64,000 bases of DNA from TH-plancto1 sp043777375 (GCA_043777375.1 JAYWHX010000041.1:1-64000); one strand, 5' to 3'; counted from the stretch's first letter, positions 52,071 to 61,242 are shown. Notes: generated by a model not told the origin, from the sequence alone. Numbers and translations are program-made.

Positions 52071-52506
52071 GCTGTCTCTCAGAGTGTGCCCGGAACGTCC
52101 CCGTCCGTCCCCTCCTGGGATTGGTGCTGGCGTGGAACATTCTGTGACGGTCGGACTCTATCAATTCCCCCCGGAAAGTCGCCAGTCGATTTTTACTGGC
52201 AAGTTTCAGCCAAGCGGCGAATGCATGAGATCGTTCGGCAATGGCATCCAGTAGACCGTCTCAGATTCCGAGAGCAGGTCCAGAGCCGCAGGCGGGCGGT
52301 CGAGAAGTCAGTTCAGCAACGATATGGGGAGAAGTGATCATGTGCGTGAGAAACCTGGTGCTCTGAGAACACTCAGCACTCGGGCGATGGATTGCCTGAC
52401 GCTCTGCTGAGGACGGGCACGTCGGAAACGTGCCCCACGACGAACGCAAGCGTGTCCCCAGCACTGGCCTCGCCCGAGCACAAACAAGAGAACCCACCGC
52501 ACATGA
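52071..52506. other. Intergenic region between wecE and peroxiredoxin genes
   Basis: About 435 bp. No gene is convincing and I see no clear terminator. The part next to 52070 should hold the wecE promoter. Confidence 0.35.
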
Positions 52507-53091
52507 CTACTTCAGCTTCGCAACTTCCGCGGCAATCGTCTGGCTATCTTCGGCGGCCTTAACCATGTCGTTCTTATAGGCGATCTTGCCGTCTTTCCCG
52601 ATGATAAACGTCCACCGTTTCGCGGTCGCCTTGCGGGTCAGGGAGATCTCTGTACCGTCGCTGGTCTTGACCTTAGCGACCTTCTCGGCGATCTCGACGG
52701 GCACCCCAAACTTGGTGGCAACTTCACCTGTCTCATCGGCCAGCAGCGTGAAGTTCAGCTGGCGGTCCTTCTTGAATATCTGGTGATTCTCGACCGAATC
52801 GCCACTCACTCCCACAACTTCGACGCCCTCCCCCTGGAGCTTCGCCATATCGTCGCGGAAGCCGCACGCCTGCTTTGTGCAGCCCCCCGTCAGGTCTGCG
52901 GGGTAGAAGTAGACCACGACGATCTTCTGGCCAAAGTGTTCAGCTGACTTCCAGTCTTTCCCCTGATCATCCTTGGACGTAAACGTGGGGGCAGCTGATC
53001 CGACTTCCAATTTGACATCCTCAGCGCAGAGTGGCATTGCCATTTCCCACAGGGCCAGACAAGCGACGACGGACAGACAGAATCTCTTCAT
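52507..53091 (-). CDS. Exported PrxQ/BCP-type peroxiredoxin
   Basis: 194 aa from the ATG at 53091, which has AGGAG upstream and begins a signal peptide (MKRFCLSVVACLALWEMAMPLCA). The mature part starts VKLEVGSAAPTFTSKDDQGK and has FYPADLTGGCTKQACGFRD with peroxidatic Cys71 and resolving Cys76, five apart as in PrxQ/BCP. The usual Thr before the Cys is replaced by Gly-Gly spacing (DLTGGC), and TKRWTFIIGKDGKI completes the thioredoxin fold. It reduces peroxides, here outside the cytoplasm, and would need an exported reductant. Relatives are mostly cytoplasmic. Confidence 0.88.
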   Translation of the reverse strand: MKRFCLSVVACLALWEMAMPLCAEDVKLEVGSAAPTFTSKDDQGKDWKSAEHFGQKIVVVYFYPADLTGGCTKQACGFRDDMAKLQGEGVEVVGVSGDSVENHQIFKKDRQLNFTLLADETGEVATKFGVPVEIAEKVAKVKTSDGTEISLTRKATAKRWTFIIGKDGKIAYKNDMVKAAEDSQTIAAEVAKLK

Positions 53092-53348
53092 GGGGGGCTC
53101 CTGAGAGTGAGTCTGTTGAGAAACGCGACCGCTGGCTGACTCGCCACCCGCTGATCGCCCTGGACAGAAATTGAGAATACGGTGCAAGGAAATGGCAGGT
53201 CAATCGACAGCTTGAGAATCAGCCGTTTGGCGGAGACAACCGCCCCTTCACCAGCAGTCGATCTGTCCGCTAAACTCTATGCTGACCGGGGGCCCGTTCG
53301 ATCGAAATGCATCGTGGACACCGGCACCGGTCACCACACGAGAACTTC

Positions 53349-54170
53349 ATGTTTGAATCACACAACCAACTGCTGACCGTCGCCACCGCAGCTGCGAAAG
53401 CAGGGGGCGAGGTCTTGATGACCTACTTCCGGCAGGGCGTTTCGATTCGCTGCAAAGGCGGCGAAAGCGCGGACCTTGTCTCCGAGGCCGACATCAATGC
53501 CGAGCAAGCGGTGATTCGCGTGATCCACCAGACTTTTCCCAACCACGCTATTCTGGGAGAAGAATCCGCGACCGACACCGACCCGAACTCGCCCGCGCTG
53601 TGGGTGATTGATCCGCTCGATGGGACGACGAATTTCCTGCATGATGTCCCGCACTTCGCCGTCTCAATCGGCTATTTCGAGTATGGGCAACCCATCTGCG
53701 GTGTTGTGTGGAACCCAGCTCGCGGGGATCTGTACACCGCATTAAAAGGGCAGGGAGCCAAGTACAATGACCGCCTAATTCATGTCAGCTCGACCGATCG
53801 ACTCGATCAATCCCTGATCGGGACCGGGTTTTCTGTCGTCCGTGATGCCAAGCTGGGGGCAACACTCGGGGCGATCGATGAACTCTTTGGGCTCAACATC
53901 CACTGCATCCGCCGGTTCGGTTCTGCCGCCCTCGACCTGTGTCATGTCGCCAGTGGGCTCTACGGAGCGTATTTCGAGTACCAGCTCTCAGCCTGGGACT
54001 TTGCCGCCGGGATGCTCATCGTGCAGGAGGCGGGGGGGCAGGTGTCGACCGGTCGCGGTGGTCCGCTGCTCCTCAAAAAGTCGAGCATTCTGGCATCGAA
54101 TACGTTACTCCACTCGCAGATGGTCGAAATCGTCGGGAGGCGGCATCATCTGTTTGCCTGCGAGTACTGA
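53349..54170 (+). CDS. Inositol monophosphatase-family phosphatase
   Basis: 273 aa from the ATG at 53349. Metal-site motifs are intact: ADLVSEADINAE, GEES, WVIDPLDGTTNFLHD and, at the C-terminal side, LSAWDFAAGMLIVQEAGG. The family hydrolyses inositol-1-phosphate and, in some members, histidinol phosphate, NADP or 3'-phosphoadenylate. The length is normal. hisG lies less than 1 kb away on the opposite strand, so histidinol phosphatase is worth considering, but the sequence alone does not decide. Soluble, no signal peptide. Confidence 0.92.
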   Translation: MFESHNQLLTVATAAAKAGGEVLMTYFRQGVSIRCKGGESADLVSEADINAEQAVIRVIHQTFPNHAILGEESATDTDPNSPALWVIDPLDGTTNFLHDVPHFAVSIGYFEYGQPICGVVWNPARGDLYTALKGQGAKYNDRLIHVSSTDRLDQSLIGTGFSVVRDAKLGATLGAIDELFGLNIHCIRRFGSAALDLCHVASGLYGAYFEYQLSAWDFAAGMLIVQEAGGQVSTGRGGPLLLKKSSILASNTLLHSQMVEIVGRRHHLFACEY

Positions 54171-54363
54171 CAGGGGGGTTACGTTTCCGTCTTCGAATCC
54201 AAACCTCCTCTGGTGGCGTAACATGTTGCCATTCAATAAGAAACGCTAATTTTCCGCCAGGACTTCTTGTTCTCGCACAGCGTGTTTGCATTTCCAGCAT
54301 CTGTCTGCCAAACTATCGGGCTTCCCAATGGGACCAGTGAATCGACTGAAAGGAATGCCTCCC

Positions 54364-54618
54364 ATGGCTTTGGATCGCGCGTTGTTGGAACGTCAAGTGG
54401 GTCTCGCGAAGTCCCGTCTAGACCGTCTTACCCTGACCATCAAGACTGATGGACTCGTCGGCAAGGCTCAGGAAAAACTCCTGCGCAAGAGCCCCGTCTG
54501 GCGCGAAGCCCGGGCTGAAGTCCGCAAAATCACCAATCGTCTGAATCGCTGCGGTGACAAGGAAGCGCTCCAAGCGGCTGTCCTCGCTCGGCGGGCCGAG
54601 AAGGACGCAGCTGAGTAG
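54364..54618 (+). CDS. Small basic helical protein of unknown function
   Basis: 84 aa from the ATG at 54364, with AAAGGA nine bases upstream; other in-frame ATGs before it lack a binding site. The protein is Lys/Arg-rich and helical throughout (LLERQVGLAKSRLDRLTLTIK, WREARAEVRKITNRLNRC), with heptad-like spacing, and may bind RNA or ribosomes. I recognise no family. It ends 21 bp before tRNA-Ser on the same strand, so the two may share a transcript. Confidence 0.65.
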   Translation: MALDRALLERQVGLAKSRLDRLTLTIKTDGLVGKAQEKLLRKSPVWREARAEVRKITNRLNRCGDKEALQAAVLARRAEKDAAE

Positions 54619-54639
54619 TCGCCATGTCTTAAAAGACAA

Positions 54640-54726
54640 GGAGAGGTGGCAGAGCGGCCGATTGTGCAACACTGGAAATGTTGTGTCCTCGAAAGAGGAC
54701 CGGGGGTTCGAATCCCCCCCTCTCCG
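54640..54726 (+). tRNA. tRNA-Ser(GGA)
   Basis: 87 nt with a long variable arm. The acceptor arm GGAGAGG pairs with CCTCTCC (54719-54725) with discriminator G. The anticodon stem CAACA/TGTTG encloses CTGGAAA with anticodon GGA (Ser UCC/UCU). The variable arm is TCCTCGAAAGAGGA and the T-arm GGGGGTTCGAATCCCCC. CCA is not encoded. Confidence 0.97.
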
Positions 54727-54733
54727 CTTGACC

Positions 54734-54764
54734 AGGAAGGTGTGTTCATACACCTTCCTTTTTT
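54734..54764 (+). terminator. Intrinsic terminator after tRNA-Ser
   Basis: A 10-bp perfect stem (AGGAAGGTGT with its complement) with a six-base loop is followed by a T-run, starting 8 bp after the tRNA end. Confidence 0.92.
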
Positions 54765-54926
54765 CTTTGGGTAGAGCTTACGAGTATCGAGCGGCGCATT
54801 AATAATCAGGGATGACCTCTGGGCGGCATGACCTCCGTGGCTCTGGGATCAAATCAGGGGCGCGTAAGATCACGGCCCCTGGTGGAAGAACCCCAGCTGG
54901 TCTCTTGCGGGAAGTGCCTCCCGCTC

Positions 54927-55805
54927 TCAGTCGATAATCTTGCTAATCTGATACTCCACAATGCCTCGGGCTCCGGCACTACGCAGAGCGGGGACAATCC
55001 GGCGGACGACCGCTTCATCAATGATCGTATTCACCGCGACCCAGTCGGGGTCAGACAGGGACGAAACGGTCGGCTGCTGGAGGGCGGGCAGCTGGGCGAG
55101 AACAGCGCCGAGTTCTGTGCGGCGGATGTTCATCATCAGTCCCACTTTGCCTTCGGCGGCCAGACAGGCTTGCAGCATCATCGAGATATTGTCGAGCTTG
55201 GACTTCTTCCACGGGTCTTTCCACGCCGACCTGTTCGAGATCAAGCGGGTCGTGCTTTGCAGGACTTCGGCGATGATTCGCAGGTTGTTCGCTCGTAACG
55301 ACGAGCCAGTCTCGGTGACTTCGACGATCGCGTCGGCGAGACGCGGCGGCTTGACTTCCGTGGCTCCCCAGCTGAATTCGACTTCGGCTGTGACTCCGTG
55401 GGCCGCCAGATACTTCGTAGTCAGACCGACCGCTTCGGTAGCAATCCGCTTGCCTTGCAGATCTTGGACTGTCTGAATCGGGGAGTCATTCGGCACGCAC
55501 AGGACCCAGCGAACTGGACCGCGGCTGACCTTTGAAAAGACCAACTCGCAGACCTCGTGGACATCGGCGTCTGTTTCTTTGACCCAGTCGTGCCCGGTGA
55601 TGCCCGCGTCAAGGATCCCGTTCTCCACATAGCGGGCCATCTCCTGCGCCCGGATTAACAGACATTCAATTTCCGGATCGTCGATCGTGGGGTAATACGA
55701 CCGCGATGCAAACGTAATATTGTATCCGGCCTTGCGGAACAGTTGAGCGGTGGCGTCCTGCAGACTGCCAGCGGGAATTCCAAGTTTCAAACGCTTTTCA
55801 GACAT
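54927..55805 (-). CDS. hisG: ATP phosphoribosyltransferase, long form
   Basis: 292 aa, the long HisG type with a C-terminal ACT-like regulatory domain (about residues 215-290) that does not need HisZ. The catalytic part has LKLGIPAGSLQDATAQLFRKAG, CLLIRAQEMARYVENGILDAGITGHDWV, and the PRPP-binding DAIVEVTETGSSLRANNLRIIAEV. It condenses ATP with PRPP as the first step of histidine synthesis and is normally feedback-inhibited by histidine. No other his gene is adjacent. It is convergent with the tRNA-Ser unit. Confidence 0.96.
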   Translation of the reverse strand: MSEKRLKLGIPAGSLQDATAQLFRKAGYNITFASRSYYPTIDDPEIECLLIRAQEMARYVENGILDAGITGHDWVKETDADVHEVCELVFSKVSRGPVRWVLCVPNDSPIQTVQDLQGKRIATEAVGLTTKYLAAHGVTAEVEFSWGATEVKPPRLADAIVEVTETGSSLRANNLRIIAEVLQSTTRLISNRSAWKDPWKKSKLDNISMMLQACLAAEGKVGLMMNIRRTELGAVLAQLPALQQPTVSSLSDPDWVAVNTIIDEAVVRRIVPALRSAGARGIVEYQISKIID

Positions 55806-55975
55806 GAGACGATGCAGCCGCTTTTCTGGGACAGTGACCGGTCAAACTCCCACACCCCAGCGAGGTGGGCCGAGAGAATTCAGTGCTACAGCATGAGGGA
55901 GCCACTCACCGGACGCAAGCGAAACGACAGAGGTTCGCCCTCCCGATTCCTCCCAGGTCATTCAATGACAGAGCA

Positions 55976-56935
55976 TCAGGGAGCCGCGTTGGGCTTGAGG
56001 TCCGTGAAGAGTTGATAGAGATCAGCGACCGAACAGTCCGATTCGGTGGCCGATTCGTGAACATACACCCCGAAGCGGAGGCGGAACGTTTCGCCGGGTT
56101 TAACGACAATCCGGCTTGGCTCACCCTTGGTGAATGCCGCGCGACCGAAAGGATTCACAGCCAGAAAGCCATAGTCGCGGGCGTGATTCCAACTGGGGCG
56201 GACGTTTTGAGTGTCACTGAAGAGAGTCATCCCCACCCAGCGCTGGTCGAGGGGGCCCGCGTAGTCGCACCAGGTTGAGGTCGTGCCCCAGACTTCAGAT
56301 CCGTTGCGGCGGCCTTCACTGTCGAGGATTTGTCCGCCGAGTTTTGCCTCGACGGACAGGGGAGTGTTCAATCGAACCCCCAGCCCCATTTCTTCCTGAT
56401 CCCCGAAGACCAGCTGTTGTTTGTTGGGGCGAAACTCGCTTGTCATGTCGAGCAGATATCCTTGCGGAACGAGCTTGACGGAGTAGTGGGCGGTCTCCTC
56501 GCAGATCGTTTGCTCGCCGTCAGTCGACTGATAACGATTCTGAACGGTCCAGCGGGCGGTCTCGGCCTGCACAGTCGGAGGGGTGAGGAAGCGGACGTGC
56601 TCAGTCTTCGCCTTCAGCCGCCAGTAGTCGTGACCACTGAGGTCTCCGAACGAGAGCCAGATCCCGGTATGCAGCCCCGGATGATCGGCCTTGTCGATCT
56701 CGCTCTGCGGCGGGTGATTGCGGCTGACTTGAATACCCGAGAGAGTTCGGACGGGTGCGAAGTAGGGACGGCTGACTGCGGGGTCGCGAAAAACGTACTT
56801 CAAGATGTCTACGTTTTCGACTTGGACGACGACCTCAGAATCCGAAGACGTGACATGAATTCGGGAGTCAGCTGCGAACACGGCAGAAGACGAGGCGAGA
56901 CAAACGAACACGCCCCAGAGCGAGCGGATGTGCAT
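55976..56935 (-). CDS. DUF6807 (PmoA-like) secreted protein
   Basis: 319 aa with AGGGGG upstream of the ATG and a signal peptide (LWGVFVCLASSSAVFAA). It matches the planctomycete DUF6807/PmoA-like family: RPYFAPVRTLSGIQVSRNHPP, DHPGLHTGIWLSFGDLSGHDYW, FGDQEEMGLGVRL, WCDYAGPLDQRWVGMTLFSDTQN and NPFGRAAFTKGE. Despite the name it is not a methane monooxygenase subunit; the fold is a beta-sandwich of unknown activity that often occurs with sugar-related genes. Exported. It follows the pseudouridine synthase gene by 82 bp on the same strand. Confidence 0.85.
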   Translation of the reverse strand: MHIRSLWGVFVCLASSSAVFAADSRIHVTSSDSEVVVQVENVDILKYVFRDPAVSRPYFAPVRTLSGIQVSRNHPPQSEIDKADHPGLHTGIWLSFGDLSGHDYWRLKAKTEHVRFLTPPTVQAETARWTVQNRYQSTDGEQTICEETAHYSVKLVPQGYLLDMTSEFRPNKQQLVFGDQEEMGLGVRLNTPLSVEAKLGGQILDSEGRRNGSEVWGTTSTWCDYAGPLDQRWVGMTLFSDTQNVRPSWNHARDYGFLAVNPFGRAAFTKGEPSRIVVKPGETFRLRFGVYVHESATESDCSVADLYQLFTDLKPNAAP

Positions 56936-57017
56936 CGTTTTCCCCCTGTTGAGTTGCTCGCGGAATCAAGTCTGTCTCGACGCGAAATACGAATCCGAGT
57001 GAATCGAGCGCAGTCAG

Positions 57018-58553
57018 TTAGCGACCACGCGGTCCCTTTCGCTTCGGCCCCTTGGGCTGACCGGGGCTGCGGCGTCCGAAGCTCTCGGTCGCTTGTTCTC
57101 CGCGTTTGCCCTTGCCGGATTTAGAGGGAGAGGCCTTGCTCGATTTGGATGCAGTGCTCTTGGCCGTTTTAAACGGTGCGCTCTTGGTCGGACGGCGAGG
57201 CCCACGTTCGGCATCAGCTGGGGTTCGTCGCTGCGGCATGGCAGAACCGCCCTTGGTGGCGCGAGCAGGCCCACGATCTGCGTCGGGAGCTGGGCCTTTT
57301 TCTTCGGCCAAGGCGTTACGGGCAGCGGCTCGTCGCAGGCCCCGCTCATGATCAACCGCTTGCTGCTTGGCTTCAGCGGCTTTGCGCATTCCGAACGCTC
57401 CGTCGGTCCGAGAGGATGCGGGACGACGTGACGGTTCGCCCCCGGAGGCGAACTTCTTGGGAGATCCCGAGCGACCCGCTGGGCGGTCGGTCAAGCCCAT
57501 CATTTCCTCGTCGGAGACATCTCTCACTCCCAGTCCCCGCTCTTCGGGAGGACTCGAATCGGGGATGCGTCGCGGAGGTGGCACGGGCGGCCCCTTGCGT
57601 ACGGCGGAGCCATGGCGATTGGGGGGACTTGGACGCGCGGGTGCAGGACTTCGCTTGGTGGGAGTGTTGCGGCTCGCTGGAGCATTTCGGCTGGTCTTGT
57701 TGAGCAGATCGCCATCGCTTTGCCGGCGAGCACCGGCGGCAGCCCGGCCAGTTGGACGACGTTTCAGCTGTGACTCCTGACGTCCCTCTTCATTCTTTTC
57801 CAGCATGCCAAACAGGCGTTCCATCTCATCTTTGCGAATCTCCCGAATCTCGCCCCGAGCCATGCGGCCAAGGAAAATCGGACCAAACGCGACCCGCTGC
57901 AGCTTCATCACTTTGTGGCCGACTCGCGAGAAGAGTCGCCGAACTTCGCGGTTGTGCCCCTCAGCCAGAACGACTTCGCACCACGTGCTTTGGCCCTGCT
58001 TCTTGATCGACTTCACGCCTTCGACCCGAAACCGTCCCTCATCGAAATAGATTCCCTGCCGCAGCTCGGTCAGCGTTTCGGGAGTCGGGGCACCGGCGAC
58101 GAGTACATGATAGGTCCGGAAGATGCGGTAGCTCGGGTGAGCCATCTTCTGGGCCAGATCGCCATCGTTGGTGACGATCAGCAACCCTTCGCTGTCTTCA
58201 TCCAAACGGCCCACAGAGAAGACGCGAGGGCCTTCTTTCGGGAAAAAGTCGATGACGCGAGGTCGACCTTCGGGGTCTTTGTTCGTACAGAGAACTCCCG
58301 GTGGTTTGTTGAACACGAAATACTTCTTCCGCTCCATCTTCAGCTTTTCGCCGTCGAGAGCAATCTTGTTGACCTGAGGGTCAATCTGCATGCCCTGCTC
58401 AGTCACCACCTTACCATCGACCGTGACGCGGCCCATGGTGATGAAGTCTTCGCACGCACGCCGCGACCCCAGACCACAGCTGGCCAGATACCGCTGCAAC
58501 CGGACCAACGTGGGTGCGGAGGGATTCAAATCTTCGAGTTCGCGAGCTGACAT
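57018..58553 (-). CDS. RsuA/RluB-family pseudouridine synthase with long basic tail
   Basis: 511 aa from the ATG at 58553; an in-frame start at 58598 is possible. It has an N-terminal S4 RNA-binding domain (VRLQRYLASCGLGSRRACEDFI), then the RsuA-type catalytic domain with FNKPPGVLCTN, SVGRLDEDSEGLLIVTNDG (catalytic Asp118) and EGHNREVRRLFSRVGHKVMKLQRVAFG. It converts uridine to pseudouridine in rRNA. About 245 further residues (267-511) form a Lys/Arg/Pro/Ser-rich disordered tail ending in KGPKRKGPRGR; usual family members are 230-300 aa. Confidence 0.9.
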   Translation of the reverse strand: MSARELEDLNPSAPTLVRLQRYLASCGLGSRRACEDFITMGRVTVDGKVVTEQGMQIDPQVNKIALDGEKLKMERKKYFVFNKPPGVLCTNKDPEGRPRVIDFFPKEGPRVFSVGRLDEDSEGLLIVTNDGDLAQKMAHPSYRIFRTYHVLVAGAPTPETLTELRQGIYFDEGRFRVEGVKSIKKQGQSTWCEVVLAEGHNREVRRLFSRVGHKVMKLQRVAFGPIFLGRMARGEIREIRKDEMERLFGMLEKNEEGRQESQLKRRPTGRAAAGARRQSDGDLLNKTSRNAPASRNTPTKRSPAPARPSPPNRHGSAVRKGPPVPPPRRIPDSSPPEERGLGVRDVSDEEMMGLTDRPAGRSGSPKKFASGGEPSRRPASSRTDGAFGMRKAAEAKQQAVDHERGLRRAAARNALAEEKGPAPDADRGPARATKGGSAMPQRRTPADAERGPRRPTKSAPFKTAKSTASKSSKASPSKSGKGKRGEQATESFGRRSPGQPKGPKRKGPRGR

Positions 58554-58603
58554 GATCGACTTCTGGTGATGCAGTGTGGGGAAATTGTCCCCCTTCAAAT
58601 GAA

Positions 58604-58627
58604 CAACCCCCGATCACAGATCAGGGG
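58604..58627 (-). terminator. Possible terminator between mutarotase and pseudouridine synthase genes
   Basis: On the minus strand CCCCTGATC pairs with GATCGGGG around a TGT loop, with one bulged base, and is followed by a T-rich GTTGTTCATTT. The T tract is interrupted, so it would be weak. Confidence 0.35.
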
Positions 58628-58723
58628 CGTTCGCAATTCTGAGCGTGACGCAACTATCAGTATAACAAGGAACCGGGCAAAGTGCCGCCGCCCTCTCGAA
58701 TTGCCTGCGTACGAGTGTGTGCC

Positions 58724-59845
58724 TTACTCAGCGTGGAACGCATAAACGCAGGTCTGCGTGTACTTCTCACCCGGCTTCAGGATTGTGGTGGGGAATTCGG
58801 GATGGTTGACCGAGTCGGGATAATGCTGGGTTTCGAGACACATGGCACTGCGGTGAGCATACATGTTGCCCCCTTTACCATGGGCCGATTTGAGGAAATT
58901 CCCCGAGTAGAACTGCACGCCTGGCTCGGTCGTCAGCACGGTCATCGCGCGTCCGGACACGGGATCTTTGACCTTGGCTGTCTCTCGCAACTCGCCCGCT
59001 TTTCCGTTGATCACGTAGTTGTGGTCGTAACCAATCGCAGCTGTCTTATCCAGTTGGGCGATACGTTCCCCGATGCGGGTGGCTTTGCGGAAATCGAGCG
59101 GCGTGCCCTCGACCGGAGCAATCTGGCCGGTCGGAATCAGCGTGTCGTCAGTCGGCGTGTAAGTGTCTGCGTTCAGCGTCAACTCGTGATCGAGAACCGA
59201 TGGGCTGCCCGCTCCGCCAAGGTTGAAGTAGCTGTGATTGGTGAGATTCACAGGTGTCGCCTTGTCGGACGTGGCGACGTAATCAATGCGAACTTCGTTT
59301 TCATGCGTCAGCTGGTAGGTCACAGTGCATTCGAGCGTGCCGGGAAAACCTTCTTCGCCGTCCGGGCTGGTGTAGCGGAAAATTACTCCCGGTCCCTTTT
59401 CATTTTCGAATGGTTCAGCAGCCCAGACGACCTGGCCCAGATTCCGCTGGGTCCCCCCGTGAAGAGCATTGGGGGGATTGTTGATCGTCAGGCTGTATTC
59501 TTGGCCATCCAGCGTGAATTTCCCTTTGGCAATGCGGTTCGCCACACGCCCAGTCGTACACCCGTAATGTTGGTTCCCATCACTCTCGTACCCCGCGACA
59601 TCGTCGAAGCCGAGTACCACATCGGCCAAATGTCCCTTCTTGTCGGGAACGTGCAGCTCAGTCAGCGTCGCTCCCCGAGTCATTAAGCGGGCAATAACGC
59701 CTGCCTTGTTCCGCAGCGTGAAGCGGTCGACGGCTTCATCCTTGGATGTCTTGCCAAAAGACTCTTTTTCGGGAGGCGCAGAAAAAACGGAAGTTGTCAT
59801 GACGGCGAATGCCAACAAAGGAAATGCAAAACCAGCCAGTCGCAT
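58724..59845 (-). CDS. Exported aldose 1-epimerase (galactose mutarotase family)
   Basis: 373 aa from the ATG at 59845, which begins a signal peptide (FAFPLLAFAVMTTSVFSA). Mutarotase motifs: GATLTELHVPDKKGHLADVVLGFD, TTGRVANRIAKGKF, NNPPNALHGG (catalytic His), NLTNHSYFNLGG (second His), YDHNYVI, and a C-terminal ETQHYPDSVNHPEFP. It interconverts alpha and beta anomers of aldoses. Export suggests it acts on sugars in the periplasm, in line with the other carbohydrate-active secreted proteins in the window. Neighbours show no clear operon. Confidence 0.93.
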   Translation of the reverse strand: MRLAGFAFPLLAFAVMTTSVFSAPPEKESFGKTSKDEAVDRFTLRNKAGVIARLMTRGATLTELHVPDKKGHLADVVLGFDDVAGYESDGNQHYGCTTGRVANRIAKGKFTLDGQEYSLTINNPPNALHGGTQRNLGQVVWAAEPFENEKGPGVIFRYTSPDGEEGFPGTLECTVTYQLTHENEVRIDYVATSDKATPVNLTNHSYFNLGGAGSPSVLDHELTLNADTYTPTDDTLIPTGQIAPVEGTPLDFRKATRIGERIAQLDKTAAIGYDHNYVINGKAGELRETAKVKDPVSGRAMTVLTTEPGVQFYSGNFLKSAHGKGGNMYAHRSAMCLETQHYPDSVNHPEFPTTILKPGEKYTQTCVYAFHAE

Positions 59846-60194
59846 GGGAATCCTTCGACAGGGTGAGTCGTTACTACAAACGCAGTATCGCCAGAAACTG
59901 GGCCGATTCACAAGCGTTCGCCACTTCGAGGCGTCCGTGAGTGTGAGCGTTCGAAGGAACTGACATTCAGCCGAGGGAGCCACTCGGCCCTGAGATTACG
60001 CCCCAAACTGCCCCTCCTCACCAATTCATCGCAATCCCAAGGTGACGAACGCAATCCAAGACGAATTCGAAAAATGTCCCGAGAAATGGTGTTTCCCTGG
60101 CTGACTGGTGCCTAGAAACACTGCGTGAACGATTTGAACGATTTAGTTCAAGTCGGTGAGGAGTTCTACCCAAAAGTCGTGAGGGGAATGTGAC
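59846..60194. other. Divergent intergenic region
   Basis: About 350 bp with the palindrome TTGAACGATTTAGTTCAA at 60134-60151 overlapping a direct repeat of GAACGATTT. No gene is visible. Confidence 0.45.
60134..60151 (+). promoter_or_regulatory. Possible operator upstream of the fasciclin gene
   Basis: A perfect inverted repeat TTGAAC-6-GTTCAA lies 43 bp before the start codon, overlapping a direct repeat of GAACGATTT. It could be a regulator-binding site or part of the leader. No regulator is encoded nearby. Confidence 0.3.
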
Positions 60195-61178
60195 ATGTTG
60201 AACTGGAAATTGATGACTGGTGCGGCAGTGGCGGCGATGATGAGCTTTGCTCCCTTGTCGACCCAAGCTGCAGAAAAAGACATCGTAACGACAGCTGTCG
60301 AGGCTGGATCATTCAAGACTCTGGCGGCCGCACTGACTGCCGGTGGCTTAGTTGAAACTCTGCAAGGCAAGGGCCCGTTTACGGTCTTCGCACCGACGGA
60401 CGAGGCATTTGCGAAGTTGCCAGCCGGTACGGTGGAAACTCTGCTGAAGCCGGAAAACAAATCACTGCTGGTTTCCGTCCTGACTTACCATGTCGTTTCT
60501 GGCAAAGTGATGGCCGCTGATGTCGTCAAGATCACCGCAGCGGGGACAGTGAATGGCCAGCGGGTCGATGTGGCTGTCAAAGACGGGGGCGTCAAGATCG
60601 ATGCCGCGAACGTCATCAAGGCTGACATCGCCTGCTCGAACGGCGTGATTCATGTGATCGACACTGTCCTGATGCCTTCGACGGACAACATCCCTGCGAC
60701 CGCCGATAAGGCCGGTGTTTTCAAGACACTACTCGCCGCTGCCGGGGCCGCCGGGCTGGTTGATGCCCTGTCCGGAGAGGGGCCATTGACCGTCTTCGCA
60801 CCGACCGACGAGGCATTTGCCAAGCTACCCAAGGGCACAGTCGAAACGCTCTTGAAGCCAGAGAACAAAGGTAAGCTTGCTGACATTCTCAAGCTGCATG
60901 TGGTCTCCGGTCGGGTGTTCTCGACCGATTTGATCAAGGCGAAAGAAGCGAAGAGCCTGCAAGGTGGCCTGCTGAAGCTGGCGATCGTCGATGGCAAGGC
61001 ACAAGTCAACGGAGCAGGTCTCGTCACGACAGATGTCGACGCCTCGAACGGGGTAATCCACATCATCGACACGGTCATTCTGCCCGCAGCTGCCCCAGCG
61101 AAAGTTGGAGCAGTCATGCATGAAGAGTTTCAGCAGGTGAGCCATGTTTGCCCAACCTCCGGACGAGTGACCCACTAG
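60195..61178 (+). CDS. Secreted protein with two fasciclin (FAS1) domains
   Basis: 327 aa with GAGGGG before the ATG and a signal peptide (LMTGAAVAAMMSFAPLSTQAA). There are two FAS1 domains at about 30-162 and 168-302, each with the FTVFAPTDEAFAKLP/LTVFAPTDEAFAKLP box, LLKPENK, YHVV or LHVVSG, and NGVIHVID/NGVIHIID. The two halves are so alike that an internal duplication is likely. A short non-homologous tail of about 25 residues follows (EFQQVSHVCPTSGR). FAS1 proteins mediate cell adhesion or bind small ligands. The gene has an intrinsic terminator. Confidence 0.95.
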   Translation: MLNWKLMTGAAVAAMMSFAPLSTQAAEKDIVTTAVEAGSFKTLAAALTAGGLVETLQGKGPFTVFAPTDEAFAKLPAGTVETLLKPENKSLLVSVLTYHVVSGKVMAADVVKITAAGTVNGQRVDVAVKDGGVKIDAANVIKADIACSNGVIHVIDTVLMPSTDNIPATADKAGVFKTLLAAAGAAGLVDALSGEGPLTVFAPTDEAFAKLPKGTVETLLKPENKGKLADILKLHVVSGRVFSTDLIKAKEAKSLQGGLLKLAIVDGKAQVNGAGLVTTDVDASNGVIHIIDTVILPAAAPAKVGAVMHEEFQQVSHVCPTSGRVTH

Positions 61179-61242
61179 ATGGTTCGCGTTCGCCGCCATC
61201 GCTAGCCGATTATTGGTTAGCTAAGACAGCGACACTCTCATC

